DNA of 35,196 nt from Nitrospirota bacterium (lineage in GTDB: Bacteria > Nitrospirota > Thermodesulfovibrionia > Thermodesulfovibrionales > SM23-35). The notes beneath the pieces were generated by a model that saw nothing but the letters and a program-made list of their open reading frames with translations, had not been told where the DNA came from and did no database searches. The position numbers were made by a program, and so were the translations under genes. Location: assembly GCA_040754395.1 (NCBI GenBank), contig JBFMCL010000006.1:1-35196 (forward strand), given 5' to 3'. Each line of letters begins with the position of its first letter. The first letter of the stretch is position 1. Of the stretch, positions 16,924 through 25,350 are shown one piece after another.

Positions 16924-19687
16924 GATACTCCCTCCTTTTACGTACATATTTTTTTTGGTCTGTATGTTTTACGTTAACCGCGCACACCTTGAGTTCGGGT
17001 ATTCTGGATATCGGGTCAGATGCAGTGTTTGTCAGTATGTTGGCAGCGGCTTCACTGAAGTGAAAAGGCATAAAAAGCACCCCTTTGGATGGCCTGCCGG
17101 AAATTCTTACCTGCGTGTCCACAGATCCTCTTCTGGAGGAAACCCTGACCATATCCCCATCGGCAAATCCCAGCATTTCCGCATCCTCGGGATGCATCTC
17201 GATATATGCTGCAGGAGATATTATGTTGATTGCATCAACACGTCTTGTCATGGTTCCCGTATGATACTGAAACAGTACTCTTCCCGTGGTAAAAATGAAA
17301 GGATACCGGCTGTCGGGAAGTTCTTCAGAAGGTCTGTAATGGACGGCGGTAAATGCGGCCTTGCCTCTTGGAAAACCTCCCTTAAAGAGATATTGTGTGC
17401 CGGGATGGTTTTTTGTAGGACATGGCCACTGGAGTCCATGCCGGGATATTCTTTTATAGGTGATACCGGCCAATGCCGGCCAGAGTTTTCCTGTTTCGTG
17501 CAAAACATCCTCAATAAGGCTGTAATTCATCTCAAAGCCGAGACGTTTTGACAGGTCAATGATAATGTGGGAATCTTCCCTTGCTTCCCCCGGAGGCGCC
17601 AGTGCCTTCCGGATTCTCTGAACCGTCCGCGATGTATTGGTGAATGTGCCGTCCTTTTCTGCAAAGCATGCTGCAGGCAGCACCACATCCGCGAATTCAG
17701 CAGTTTCGGTCAGGAAGATATCCTGAACCACCAGGAAATCCAGATTCCTGAGAGCCCTGACAGTATGGTGCATATCCGGGTCGCTCAGGACAGGGTTTTC
17801 CCCCATGATATACATTGCCCTGAGTTTTTTCTTCAGGGCCGCCTGTGTCATCTCAGTGGCGGTCAGGCCGGGTCTGTCGGAGAGTTGACTGCCCCATGCA
17901 GCCTGAAATTTTTCTTTCACTCCGGGGATAGTGGTTCTTTGATACCCGGGATAGAAATCCGGTATGCATCCCATGTCGGTCGCACCCTGGACATTATTCT
18001 GTCCTCTCAGCGGATTTACCCCGGTGCTTTCCCTTCCGAGATTGCCGGTCATGAGTGCAAGATTGGCGATGGCAAACACATTTTCTGTTCCATGGGTGTG
18101 CTGGGTAATGCCCATGGTATAGTAAATACCCGGGCGGACGGCCGACCCGTAAAGAAGGGCTGCCTTAATGATATCTCCTTTCGGCACTCCTGTAATCCTC
18201 TCTCCTTCTTCAGGGGTATACTCCGCGAGGGAATCCTTCAGTGCTTCATATCCTTCCGTGCGTTCTTTTATGAACTTGTTGTCGACAAGTCCCTCCCTGA
18301 TTATTACGTGCATCATGGCGTTCAGGAGCGCGACATCAGTACCCGGCCTCTGCTGCAGCCACACCGAAGAAAACCTCACAAGGTCGATCTTTCTGGGGTC
18401 GGCCACGATAATGTCAGCACCCCTTCTTGCCGCTTTTTTCATTCTTAGTCCGATGATCGGGTGGGCCTCCGTGGTGTTGGAGCCGATTACAAAAATGAGA
18501 TCATGATTCTCTATCTCGGCTATTGAGTTTGTCATTGCACCGGAACCGAAGACTCTGGCCAGACCGGCCACAGAGGAACTGTGTCAGTAGCGCGCACAAT
18601 GATCGACGTTGTTTGTTCCGATGACAGCCCTCATGAATTTCTGAAAAAGGTAATTCTCCTCGTTTGTGCACCGCGCTGAGGAAAGCCCGCCGATCGAGTC
18701 GGGTCCGTGTGCAGCTTTTATATCCCTGAATCTCTCTGCGATATGATCCAGTGCCTCATCCCACGAGACTTCTCTGAACCGTGAATATCCTTTCAGTTTT
18801 TCCTGGCCACGCGTTGTCAGAACCTTGCCGGAGGTATCTTCATCTTTGGGGGCAATTCTAATCAGTGGTTTTGTGAGTCTGTCGCTGCTGCTGATGAATC
18901 CGTACCCGAATCTGCCTTTCGCGCAGAGCCAACCTTCATTGACTGTGTCTTCCCTGGAAGAGACTCTTCTTACCTCATTGCGCCACACATGCAGTGTGAT
19001 ATTGCAGCCGCAGCCGCAGTAGGGGCAGATGGTATCAACTTCGCTGAAATTCTGTCTTCCCTTCTGGGCCCACATCTTGCCTGTAAGCGCGCCAGTAGGG
19101 CAGATTGCAACGCATTGACCGCAGAACTCGCAGTTCAGGTCTTTTTCGAAAGGTGGACAGATTTTTGTTTTCATCCCGCGGTATGCAAAGTCGATCGCGC
19201 CGACACCCTGTATTTCATCACAGATGCGTACACATTTACCGCACAGGATGCATTTTTCCATATCCCTGTCGATGAAAGGGTTGTTGTCTTTTTTCGCATA
19301 TGTTCTTCTTTCGCCAAAGAAACGGTTTTCCCGTATTCCGTAGAAATAGGCCAGTTCCTGAAGCTTGCAGTCACCGGCCCTTTCGCAGACCATGCAGTCT
19401 GTAGGATGGTCTGAGAGTATAAGCTCGAGGGTTGTTCTTCTCAGTTTCTCTATGTATGGGCTTGTCGTTCTTACCTCCATTCCCTCTTTCGCGAACGTTG
19501 TGCACGCGGTCACAGGTTTCCGGGAACCTTTAATTTCGACCAAACAGAGCCTGCACCCTCCGAACGGCGAAAGATCGGGGTGATGGCACAGTGTGGGTAT
19601 GGGAATGTCAAGTTTTCTCGCAGCATCGAGGATTGTCGACAATTTCCTCACCGTGATTTTTTTGCCGTCTATCCTGAGCGTCACCAT
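16916..19687 (-). CDS. fdhA: NAD-dependent formate dehydrogenase catalytic subunit, selenocysteine-containing
   Basis: One 923-residue protein read through an in-frame TGA at 18586-18584 (Sec368). Order: a NuoG-like [2Fe-2S] domain (C34, C45, C48, C62); a His-ligated [4Fe-4S] cluster (H94, C98, C101, C107); two ferredoxin-type clusters (C146-C156, C186-C196); the molybdopterin-domain [4Fe-4S] cluster (CPYCGCGC, 221-228, and C255); then the Mo/W-bisPGD catalytic domain. The context of the TGA, NNVDHCARY-U-HSSSVAGL, matches NNVDCCARV-U-HGPSVAGL of E. coli FdhF, and a SECIS hairpin follows. If Sec is ignored the gene falsely splits in two at 18584. It oxidises formate or reduces CO2, exchanging electrons with NAD through NuoEF encoded upstream. 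The start at 19687 gives the conserved N-terminus. Confidence 0.93.
18553..18586 (-). promoter_or_regulatory. Bacterial SECIS element of fdhA
   Basis: Directly after the TGA (18586-18584) the mRNA can fold as CUCU, a GU bulge, GGCC, loop GGUCU, GGCC, AGAG. The apical loop GGUCU and its distance of 18 bases from the UGA are the same as I recall for the E. coli fdhF SECIS, including an unpaired U in the upper stem. The element is inside the coding region, as usual for bacteria, and would recruit SelB with Sec-tRNA. Confidence 0.85.
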
Positions 19688-19725
19688 AACATGCCCTTAG
19701 CAAAAACATGATGAAATCCCTCTTC

Positions 19726-19787
19726 TGTCATTCTGGCGCGTCCGGAATATCGTTTCCCTGAAAATTTCCCTACAGGCGGGAATGACA
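19726..19787. repeat. REP-like palindromic element
   Basis: TGTCATTC at 19726-19733 and GAATGACA at 19780-19787 are perfect eight-base inverted ends of a 62-base element, in the 187-base gap between nuoF and fdhA. The right half (CTACAGGCGGGAATGACA) resembles dispersed bacterial intergenic repeats. No gene is seen in the gap. It may stabilise or attenuate mRNA between the two cistrons. Confidence 0.5.
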
Positions 19788-19874
19788 TGCACGCAGCAGT
19801 GCTTCTGAACTCCCTGGAAGGAAAAAGATTTTCAGATATCTTCTCATTGTTTGTCACGCCTAACCTCTGCTTTG

Positions 19875-21653
19875 CTACACTTTCGTGACTGCCCTGAATT
19901 TGCATACATCATAACAAGTGCCGCACTTAATGCACATATCCATATCAATCCTGTGAGGAGATTTTCTTGTCCCTCTTACCGCATCCGCGGGACATGCCCG
20001 TTTGCAGGCGCCACAGCCGGGACAGGACTCCTCAAGGATCGAGAACGTTATCAACTCCCTGCATACGGCAGCAGGGCATCTCCTGTCCCTGATATGAGCC
20101 TCATATTCGTTTCTGAAATACCTGAGCGTGCTGAGAACGGGATTGGGAGCAGTCATTCCGAGCCCGCACAGGGAAGCCGCCCTGATATACTGTCCGAGTT
20201 CCTCGAGGAGAAGGATATCTTCTTCTTTCCCGTTTCCGGATGTGATTCTTTCCAGTATTTCGAGCATCCTTTTTGTCCCGATTCTGCACGGGATGCATTT
20301 GCCGCATGATTCTGTCTGGGTGATTTCAAGAAAAAACTTTGCGGTATTGATCATGCAGCTCGTCTCATCAAAGACGACCATGCCGCCGGACCCCATGATA
20401 GAACCGGCCTGCGCAAGTGATTCATAGTCAACTTCGGTATCCAGAAGTTCCGCGGGGATGCAGCCACCCGAAGGGCCTCCTACCTGCACCCCTTTAAAGG
20501 ACTTTCCTCCCTCAATACCACCCCCGATGTCGAAGATTATTTCCCGGAGAGGCGTGCCGAGCGGCACCTCAATGAGGCCGGTGTTATTAATCTTTCCCGA
20601 GAGTGAAAAGACTTTGGTACCTCCGCTTCTGTCGGTGCCGAGGCTTCTGAACCAGCCTGCACCGTGTGCGATAATCTGGGGGATGTTTGCAAATGTTTCG
20701 ACATTGTTCAGCACCGTGGGTCTGTCCCACAGTCCTTTTTCTGCAGACCTCCATAATTTTGCGCTCGGCATGCCGCGCTTTCCTTCAATTGAGCGCATGA
20801 GGGCTGTAGCCTCGCCGCACACGAACGCGCCGGCACCCTGAAATATCTTCAAGTCAAAGTCAAAATCCGTTCCGAAAATTCCCCTGCCGAGAAATCCCTT
20901 CTCATAGCACTGCGTGATCGCCCTCTTGAGTCGTTTTACCGCCAGTGAATATTCTGACTTGACATAGATATAGCCGTGATGTGAACCGGTCGCCTTCGCG
21001 CATATAATCATTCCCTCAATGATCGCGTGAGGGTTTCCCTCCATGACCGAGGTATCCATGAATGCGCCGGGATCGCTTTCGTTTCCGTTGCAGATCACAT
21101 ACTTGATGTCCGATCTGAACCTCGACGCGAGTTCCCATTTAAGCCCTGTAGGGAAGCCGCCTCCTCCCCTCCCGCGCAGGTTTGATTTTTTTACGGTGTC
21201 AATGATCTCGCGCGGCTCCATCGAAGTGAGCGCCTTTCTGGAGGCTTCATACCCGTTCGCCGATATGTAGTCATCGATATCCTCAGGGTCGATTTCACCG
21301 CACTGGGAGAGGATTACTTTTTTCTGCCGGGAGTGGAACGTATGGAATTCGTCTTCGACCATCCATCCCGAGACCGGAGTTCCGTTCAGGATGTGCTCGG
21401 AAAAGATTTTCGGCACCATATCTTTGGTGATATGTTTATAGGTTGTCTTTTCGCCGTTGATGATGACGTCTACAAGGACATCTTTCGTGCAGAATCCCTT
21501 GCAGCCGACTTTCCGTGCCGAGCATCTTTCATAAAAAGTTGCCTGTATTCCCGCAGAAGCAATGGCATGCTGAAAAGCTGAAAGAACCTCTTCCCCGCCT
21601 GAGGCGACTCCACTGGTACCGGTACATACTTTTATGATAATGTCTTTGCTCAT
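19875..21653 (-). CDS. NuoF/HydB-type NADH-binding diaphorase subunit with C-terminal ferredoxin domain
   Basis: A 592-residue flavoprotein passing electrons between NAD(H) and the FeS chain of FdhA. An N-terminal thioredoxin-like domain keeps only C10, C51 and C55 of the usual four ligands, so its [2Fe-2S] cluster may be lost. The NADH site is GRGGGGFPTG (161-170) and the FMN site NGNESDPGAFMD (189-200). The N3-type [4Fe-4S] ligands are C450, C453, C456 and C496. A C-terminal 2x[4Fe-4S] ferredoxin has C544-C554 and C574-C584. This layout is shared with NAD-linked formate dehydrogenases and hydrogenases. The ATG overlaps the nuoE stop by one base (TAATG). A ferredoxin-bifurcating role is possible, as for HydABC-type complexes, but not shown. 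Confidence 0.93.
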   Translation of the reverse strand: MSKDIIIKVCTGTSGVASGGEEVLSAFQHAIASAGIQATFYERCSARKVGCKGFCTKDVLVDVIINGEKTTYKHITKDMVPKIFSEHILNGTPVSGWMVEDEFHTFHSRQKKVILSQCGEIDPEDIDDYISANGYEASRKALTSMEPREIIDTVKKSNLRGRGGGGFPTGLKWELASRFRSDIKYVICNGNESDPGAFMDTSVMEGNPHAIIEGMIICAKATGSHHGYIYVKSEYSLAVKRLKRAITQCYEKGFLGRGIFGTDFDFDLKIFQGAGAFVCGEATALMRSIEGKRGMPSAKLWRSAEKGLWDRPTVLNNVETFANIPQIIAHGAGWFRSLGTDRSGGTKVFSLSGKINNTGLIEVPLGTPLREIIFDIGGGIEGGKSFKGVQVGGPSGGCIPAELLDTEVDYESLAQAGSIMGSGGMVVFDETSCMINTAKFFLEITQTESCGKCIPCRIGTKRMLEILERITSGNGKEEDILLLEELGQYIRAASLCGLGMTAPNPVLSTLRYFRNEYEAHIRDRRCPAAVCRELITFSILEESCPGCGACKRACPADAVRGTRKSPHRIDMDMCIKCGTCYDVCKFRAVTKV

Positions 21654-22114
21654 TATTCACTTGACTTGATTTTCTTTATCTGTTTCATGAGCTTGCCAAG
21701 GGTTATGTTGCCGTGCACCTGACGGTTTACGATCGTAACCGGGGCAATGCCGCAGGCTCCGATGCAATTCACCTTTTCCAGCGTGAATCTGGAATCGGAT
21801 GAGGTGTCATCGTCATTCGGGATATCGAGTTCAAGCCTGAGCCGGTTTATCAGCCTCTCTGAGCCTTTCACATGGCATGCAGTTCCGCGGCAGACAGTAA
21901 TGATGTTTTTGCCACGCGGCTTGAGATGAAACTGGGAGTAAAACGTTGCAGTTCCAAAGAAACGGCTGGCCGGGATATCGAGCTTTCTTGAAAACCAGTA
22001 CACCGCTTCTTCAGGGATATACCCGAAAATGTTTTCGATGTCCTGAAGAATGGTGATAATGTTCAGGTCAGTCTGTGTGTAGTTGCGCAGTATTTGTTCA
22101 AGGGTTTCTTCCAT
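21653..22114 (-). CDS. NuoE/HydC-type [2Fe-2S] diaphorase subunit
   Basis: A 153-residue thioredoxin-like ferredoxin with the complete ligand set C75, C80, C117 and C121 (CRGTAC and CIGAC). It partners NuoF in transferring electrons to or from NAD(H). I prefer the ATG at 22114 (MEETLEQILRNY) over an ATG at 22186: it gives the family N-terminus and has GAGAGAA upstream, whereas the longer version runs into a REP-like repeat. It is the first gene of the nuoE-nuoF-fdhA-cNMP operon, with a leader of about 250 bases. Confidence 0.92.
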   Translation of the reverse strand: MEETLEQILRNYTQTDLNIITILQDIENIFGYIPEEAVYWFSRKLDIPASRFFGTATFYSQFHLKPRGKNIITVCRGTACHVKGSERLINRLRLELDIPNDDDTSSDSRFTLEKVNCIGACGIAPVTIVNRQVHGNITLGKLMKQIKKIKSSE

Positions 22115-22188
22115 AATGATTCTCTCTTCTGTTCGTGCAGTCTCCGGCAGATGCATGCACTGCGAAAACCATACGAACGGTGACACTA

Positions 22189-22268
22189 TGCGGTCACTCC
22201 GTTGCTGTGAGACGCAGAATTGTCCGGAGCCTTCCTTCGGAAGGATTCCCGATTCGCCGGAACGACAC
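22189..22268. repeat. REP-like structured element in the leader of the formate dehydrogenase operon
   Basis: Imperfect inverted ends (GTCACTCCG near 22193-22201; CGGAACGAC near 22258-22266) enclose a perfect short hairpin CCTTCC-TTC-GGAAGG at about 22230-22244. It resembles common GTCATTCCGGCG-type intergenic repeats. It lies in the leader of nuoE, downstream of its promoter. Confidence 0.4.
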
Positions 22269-22367
22269 CATTCTTATTAATTCATGAGTAACTGGAATAA
22301 TCATAACATTTTCAGTGAAGACCGCTTATAGAAAAAGAATCCCTCCATGGGTTGAGGGAAGGTCTGT

Positions 22368-22396
22368 ATTTTACCATAATGCTGCTGTCCTTACAA
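22368..22396 (-). promoter_or_regulatory. Promoter of the nuoE-nuoF-fdhA operon
   Basis: On the minus strand TTGTAA (22396-22391), 17 bases, then TAAAAT (22373-22368), with an extended -10 (TGG directly before). Transcription would start near 22361. That leaves a leader of about 247 bases, beginning with a TCCCTC/GAGGGA hairpin (22340-22359) and containing the REP-like element. The promoter is back to back with the surA promoter. Confidence 0.6.
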
Positions 22397-22419
22397 TAAA
22401 AATAAGCTGATGCTAATGA

Positions 22420-22449
22420 TTGTGTTTGCCTGTCACGTTATGGTATAAA
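22420..22449 (+). promoter_or_regulatory. Promoter of surA-purN
   Basis: TTGTGT (22420-22425), 18 bases, then TATAAA (22444-22449) with an extended TGG before the -10. The start would fall near 22456, about 40 bases before the preferred surA start codon. This makes a longer reading of the protein from a TTG at 22420 unlikely. Confidence 0.5.
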
Positions 22450-22497
22450 AATATTCTCCGGAAATTTCCGGAAGACTTGCGTTCACAGGAGCTTCAT

Positions 22498-23472
22498 TTG
22501 TTAAGGAAAACATCTTTGCGTGCGTTCTTTTCGGCTATTTTTCTCTCGATAACCTTTTTTGTTCCGGGCTTTTGCTCTTCCGCGGTTCTTCTCGATCGCG
22601 TCGTTGCAGTAGTGAACAAGGAAGTGATTACCTGGAGCGATCTCTACAAGATGATGGAATCAGAGGCAAGTGAACAGGTGAAGTCCCTGAGCGACCAGGA
22701 AAGGGTGAAAATATTCAAGGAAAATGAAGCGCTTTTTCTTGAAAAACTTATCGATTTCAGACTCCAGATACAGGAAGCGAGAAGACTTGGATTTGAAGTG
22801 AGCCACAGGGAGATTGCGGAGGCTGTTGAGAATATCAGGAAGAAATACTCACTTTCCGAGGAGACACTCAGGGAGTCCCTGAAGCAGGAGGGGTTATCCT
22901 TTGAAGAGTATAAAACAAGGCTCGGCGAACAGCTTCTTCTCAGTCAGGTTATAAACCAGCAGATCAGAAACAAGGTTGTGGTTTCTGATGATGAGATTTC
23001 AAAATATATGCAGGCGAACAGGCAACTTCTGAATGACGGGGAAACTTTCAGAATCAGACAGATATTTTTCAAAAAACCTCAGGATGAATCAGGGAAAAAA
23101 GGGATCGAAGAAAAAGCCCTGATTGTTATGCAGCGACTGAAGGCAGGAGAGGATTTTGCCGTTCTGGCGAGGGAATATTCTGAGGATCCTTCTGCGTCCC
23201 AGGGAGGAGACCTTGGGCATATCAGAAAAGACTTGATGGCGAAGGAATTCATTGACAGACTGAAAGAAATGAAGCAGGGGGAGTTCAGCGAACCTTTCTG
23301 GAGTGACAGGGGACTGCATATTCTCATGCGTGATGAGAAAAAAGACAGCAGGAAGCCGGATGAATTGCGGGAAGACGTGAGAAAGCAGCTTGCGGAGGAA
23401 CGTTTTCGGGAAAAATACAGCAGCTGGATCAAGGGCTTACGGGAAAATGCCCGCATAGAAGTCAGGTTATAG
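22498..23472 (+). CDS. SurA-type periplasmic peptidyl-prolyl isomerase/chaperone
   Basis: A 324-residue exported protein with a basic n-region (MLRKTSLR), a hydrophobic stretch ending near FCSSA, then the SurA N-domain (LLDRVVAVVNKEVITWSDL). One parvulin-type rotamase domain (about 165-265; RIRQIFF, EYSEDPSASQGGDLG) and a C-terminal helix follow. It would assist folding of outer-membrane or secreted proteins. The start is a TTG at 22498 with AGGAG six bases upstream (22487-22491). An in-frame TTG at 22420 lies in the promoter and has no ribosome binding site. The stop is 14 bases before purN. It has only one parvulin domain, as in many non-gamma-proteobacterial SurA/PrsA-like proteins. Confidence 0.88.
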   Translation: MLRKTSLRAFFSAIFLSITFFVPGFCSSAVLLDRVVAVVNKEVITWSDLYKMMESEASEQVKSLSDQERVKIFKENEALFLEKLIDFRLQIQEARRLGFEVSHREIAEAVENIRKKYSLSEETLRESLKQEGLSFEEYKTRLGEQLLLSQVINQQIRNKVVVSDDEISKYMQANRQLLNDGETFRIRQIFFKKPQDESGKKGIEEKALIVMQRLKAGEDFAVLAREYSEDPSASQGGDLGHIRKDLMAKEFIDRLKEMKQGEFSEPFWSDRGLHILMRDEKKDSRKPDELREDVRKQLAEERFREKYSSWIKGLRENARIEVRL

Positions 23473-23486
23473 CAGGGGAGGCTGAT

Positions 23487-24146
23487 ATTTCGCCACTAAG
23501 AATCGGGGTTCTTGCATCAGGCAGAGGCTCGAATTTTCAGTCGATCATCAATTCAATCGACAATAACACTCTGGACGCTGCTATTGCTGTTCTCATTACT
23601 GACAACCCCTCTGCGTATGCCATCGAAAGAGCGAAGTCCCGGAATATCGAGCATCTCGTGCTGCATCCCGCGAAATATGGTTCGAGGGATGAATTCTATG
23701 AAGAGATCAGCAGAGAACTGAGAAGCAGAGCTGTTGATCTGGTAGTCCTTGCAGGGTTTATGAGAATCGTCGGCAAGCCGCTGATCGATGCGTTTGCAAA
23801 CAAAATCATGAATATTCACCCCGCACTTCTGCCCTCGTTTCCTGGTCTGCACGGGCAGAGACAGGCTGTTGAATACGGTGTGAAGATTTCAGGATGTACG
23901 GTACATTTCGTTGACGAAGGCATGGACACCGGCCCGATCATCATACAGGCTGCAGTTCCGGTGTATGATGGCGATACCGAGGAAAGCCTGTCCGAAAGGA
24001 TACTTGCCCTTGAACACCGGATATACCCTGAAGCGATTCGGCTGTTTGCAGAAGGCAGCCTAGAGGTGCATGGAAGGATTGTAAAGATCAGAACCAATGC
24101 CGTTCAGAGAAGTTTCATTGCGAATCCCCTTCCGAGGGATTCCTGA
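23487..24146 (+). CDS. purN: Phosphoribosylglycinamide formyltransferase with an apparent ATT start
   Basis: The enzyme uses 10-formyl-THF to formylate GAR in purine synthesis. The frame contains the N-terminal phosphate loop VLASGRGSNFQ, the catalytic NIHPALLPSFPG (Asn, His) and DEGMDTGPI (Asp), and has 219 codons against 212 in E. coli. No ATG, GTG or TTG occurs in this frame before the family N-terminus. The only well-placed start is ATT at 23487, five bases after GGGGAGG (23475-23481). The first usual codon (GTG at 23658) would delete the substrate-binding loop. It is 14 bases behind surA. Its cofactor links it to fhs elsewhere in the window. Confidence 0.9.
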   Translation: MSPLRIGVLASGRGSNFQSIINSIDNNTLDAAIAVLITDNPSAYAIERAKSRNIEHLVLHPAKYGSRDEFYEEISRELRSRAVDLVVLAGFMRIVGKPLIDAFANKIMNIHPALLPSFPGLHGQRQAVEYGVKISGCTVHFVDEGMDTGPIIIQAAVPVYDGDTEESLSERILALEHRIYPEAIRLFAEGSLEVHGRIVKIRTNAVQRSFIANPLPRDS

Positions 24147-24221
24147 TCAGTTTGGACATCACACCAGGAACGCAGCAAATCCGGAAGTCCGCATTGCCTT
24201 GCGGTATGCCTGTTGCACAAT

Positions 24222-24250
24222 TTGCAGCGTCATGTAACTTTTAGTAATAT
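24222..24250 (+). promoter_or_regulatory. Candidate promoter of rsmD-coaD
   Basis: TTGCAG (24222-24227), 17 bases, then TAATAT (24245-24250). Only eight bases separate the -10 box from the rsmD ATG and no ribosome binding site precedes it, which suggests a leaderless transcript. The surrounding ATATATATATAA makes the exact -10 ambiguous. Confidence 0.4.
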
Positions 24251-24258
24251 ATATATAA

Positions 24259-24837
24259 ATGAAAATCTCGGGCGGAACGGCAAAGGGGAGACGGACTGCC
24301 GCACACAGGCTTCTTGCAGGAAAGTCCGCCGGAGAACGGCTCAGGCCAACCTCATCAAAAGTAAGAGAAGCGCTGTTCGATATACTTCGGAACAGAATTG
24401 AAGGATCACGTTTCCTGGATCTCTTTGCAGGGACCGGAACCGTGGGACTTGAGGCGCTTTCCCGGGGTGCCGGAAAGGCATTCTTTGTTGAGCCTGATGA
24501 GACACGCATCAGGGCAATCAGAAAGATTGTTGAAGAATTGGGATTTCAGCGCAGGGCGGTAGTGGTGAAGGGCAGGGCGCATACCTTCCTTATGAGAATG
24601 TCGGCTGAGCATGAGAGTTTTGACATACTTTTTTTGGACCCGCCCTATCATTCAGAAGATCTGGAAAAGATACTCCCTGTGATCGGAAAGGAAGGCCTGC
24701 TGCAAGAAGGAGGGGTGGTAGTCGTCGAGCATTTTTTCAAGAGGGAAATGCCTGAGGAAGCCGGACACTTGAGAAGAGAGAGAAGCTACCGGTACGGAGA
24801 TACTGTTCTGACACTGTACAAAGGAAACGGGACATGA
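24259..24837 (+). CDS. rsmD: 16S rRNA (guanine966-N2)-methyltransferase RsmD
   Basis: A 192-residue SAM-dependent methyltransferase. It shows the RsmD N-terminus MKISGGTAKGR, the RPTSSKVREALFDIL segment, SAM motif I LDLFAGTGTVGLEAL and the catalytic DPPY motif. It methylates G966 of 16S rRNA during 30S assembly. The ATG has no visible ribosome binding site and lies just after a -10-like sequence. It overlaps coaD by four bases (ATGA); rsmD-coaD is a very common pair. Confidence 0.95.
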   Translation: MKISGGTAKGRRTAAHRLLAGKSAGERLRPTSSKVREALFDILRNRIEGSRFLDLFAGTGTVGLEALSRGAGKAFFVEPDETRIRAIRKIVEELGFQRRAVVVKGRAHTFLMRMSAEHESFDILFLDPPYHSEDLEKILPVIGKEGLLQEGGVVVVEHFFKREMPEEAGHLRRERSYRYGDTVLTLYKGNGT

Positions 24838-25319
24838 AAACCACGGCGATTTATCCCGGAACTTTTGACCCGATAACGAACGGACACCTTGACCTCGTGA
24901 AGAGAGCGCTGGGTTTTTTCGACGAGGTGATTATCGCGGTTGCCCCGAGCAGGAAGAAGCAGCCCCTCTTTACCCTGGAAGAAAGACTTGAAATGATCAG
25001 GACTGCAGTGAAGGGCATGAAGGGGACAAGGGTCGAGGCATTCGACGGCCTGCTTGTCCTGTATGTGCGGGAGAAGAACGGAAATGCCATTCTCCGCGGA
25101 CTGAGGGCCATATCTGATTTTGAGTATGAACTCCAAATGGCTCATATCAACAGAAGGCTGGATGCCAATATCGAGACTGTGTTCATGATGCCGAATGAAG
25201 AATACGGGTTCCTGACATCGAGTATCGTAAGAGAGGTAGCGTTATTCGGAGGTTCTGTGAAGGGGCTTGTTCCGGACATCGTGGAAAACGCACTGAAAGA
25301 AAAACTGAAAGCCGTGTAG
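24834..25319 (+). CDS. coaD: Phosphopantetheine adenylyltransferase
   Basis: A 161-residue nucleotidyltransferase making dephospho-CoA from 4'-phosphopantetheine and ATP. The family signature [12 protein letters not shown] includes the TNGH nucleotide motif, and [12 protein letters not shown] is the C-terminal phosphate-binding motif. Length is normal. Its ATG overlaps the rsmD stop. CoA made here is the ultimate source of the phosphopantetheine arm for the acyl carrier protein encoded at 6564-6821. Confidence 0.96.
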   Translation: MKTTAIYPGTFDPITNGHLDLVKRALGFFDEVIIAVAPSRKKQPLFTLEERLEMIRTAVKGMKGTRVEAFDGLLVLYVREKNGNAILRGLRAISDFEYELQMAHINRRLDANIETVFMMPNEEYGFLTSSIVREVALFGGSVKGLVPDIVENALKEKLKAV

Positions 25320-25350
25320 GTTACCCGGCAACGACCCAAGGAGGTTTCAT

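Noticed and set aside
17567-18448. Plus-strand frame of about 293 codons opposite fdhA
   Set aside because: It is antisense to the formate dehydrogenase catalytic domain; no motif and no ribosome binding site.
18566-18600. fdhA as a frameshifted or nonsense pseudogene split into two proteins
   Set aside because: The interrupting codon is TGA in the same frame at the exact Sec position of FdhF, with a matching SECIS hairpin, so readthrough as selenocysteine is the better explanation.
22340-22359. TCCCTC/GAGGGA hairpin as an intrinsic terminator
   Set aside because: No T-tract follows on either strand and it lies just inside the predicted start of the nuoE transcript, so it is treated as leader structure.
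23658-23660. GTG at 23658 as the purN start
   Set aside because: It would remove the phosphate-binding loop and about 56 conserved residues that are encoded in frame upstream.
23512-23721. A 69-residue plus-strand reading frame starting at 23512
   Set aside because: It overlaps the conserved purN N-terminal coding region in another frame and resembles nothing known.
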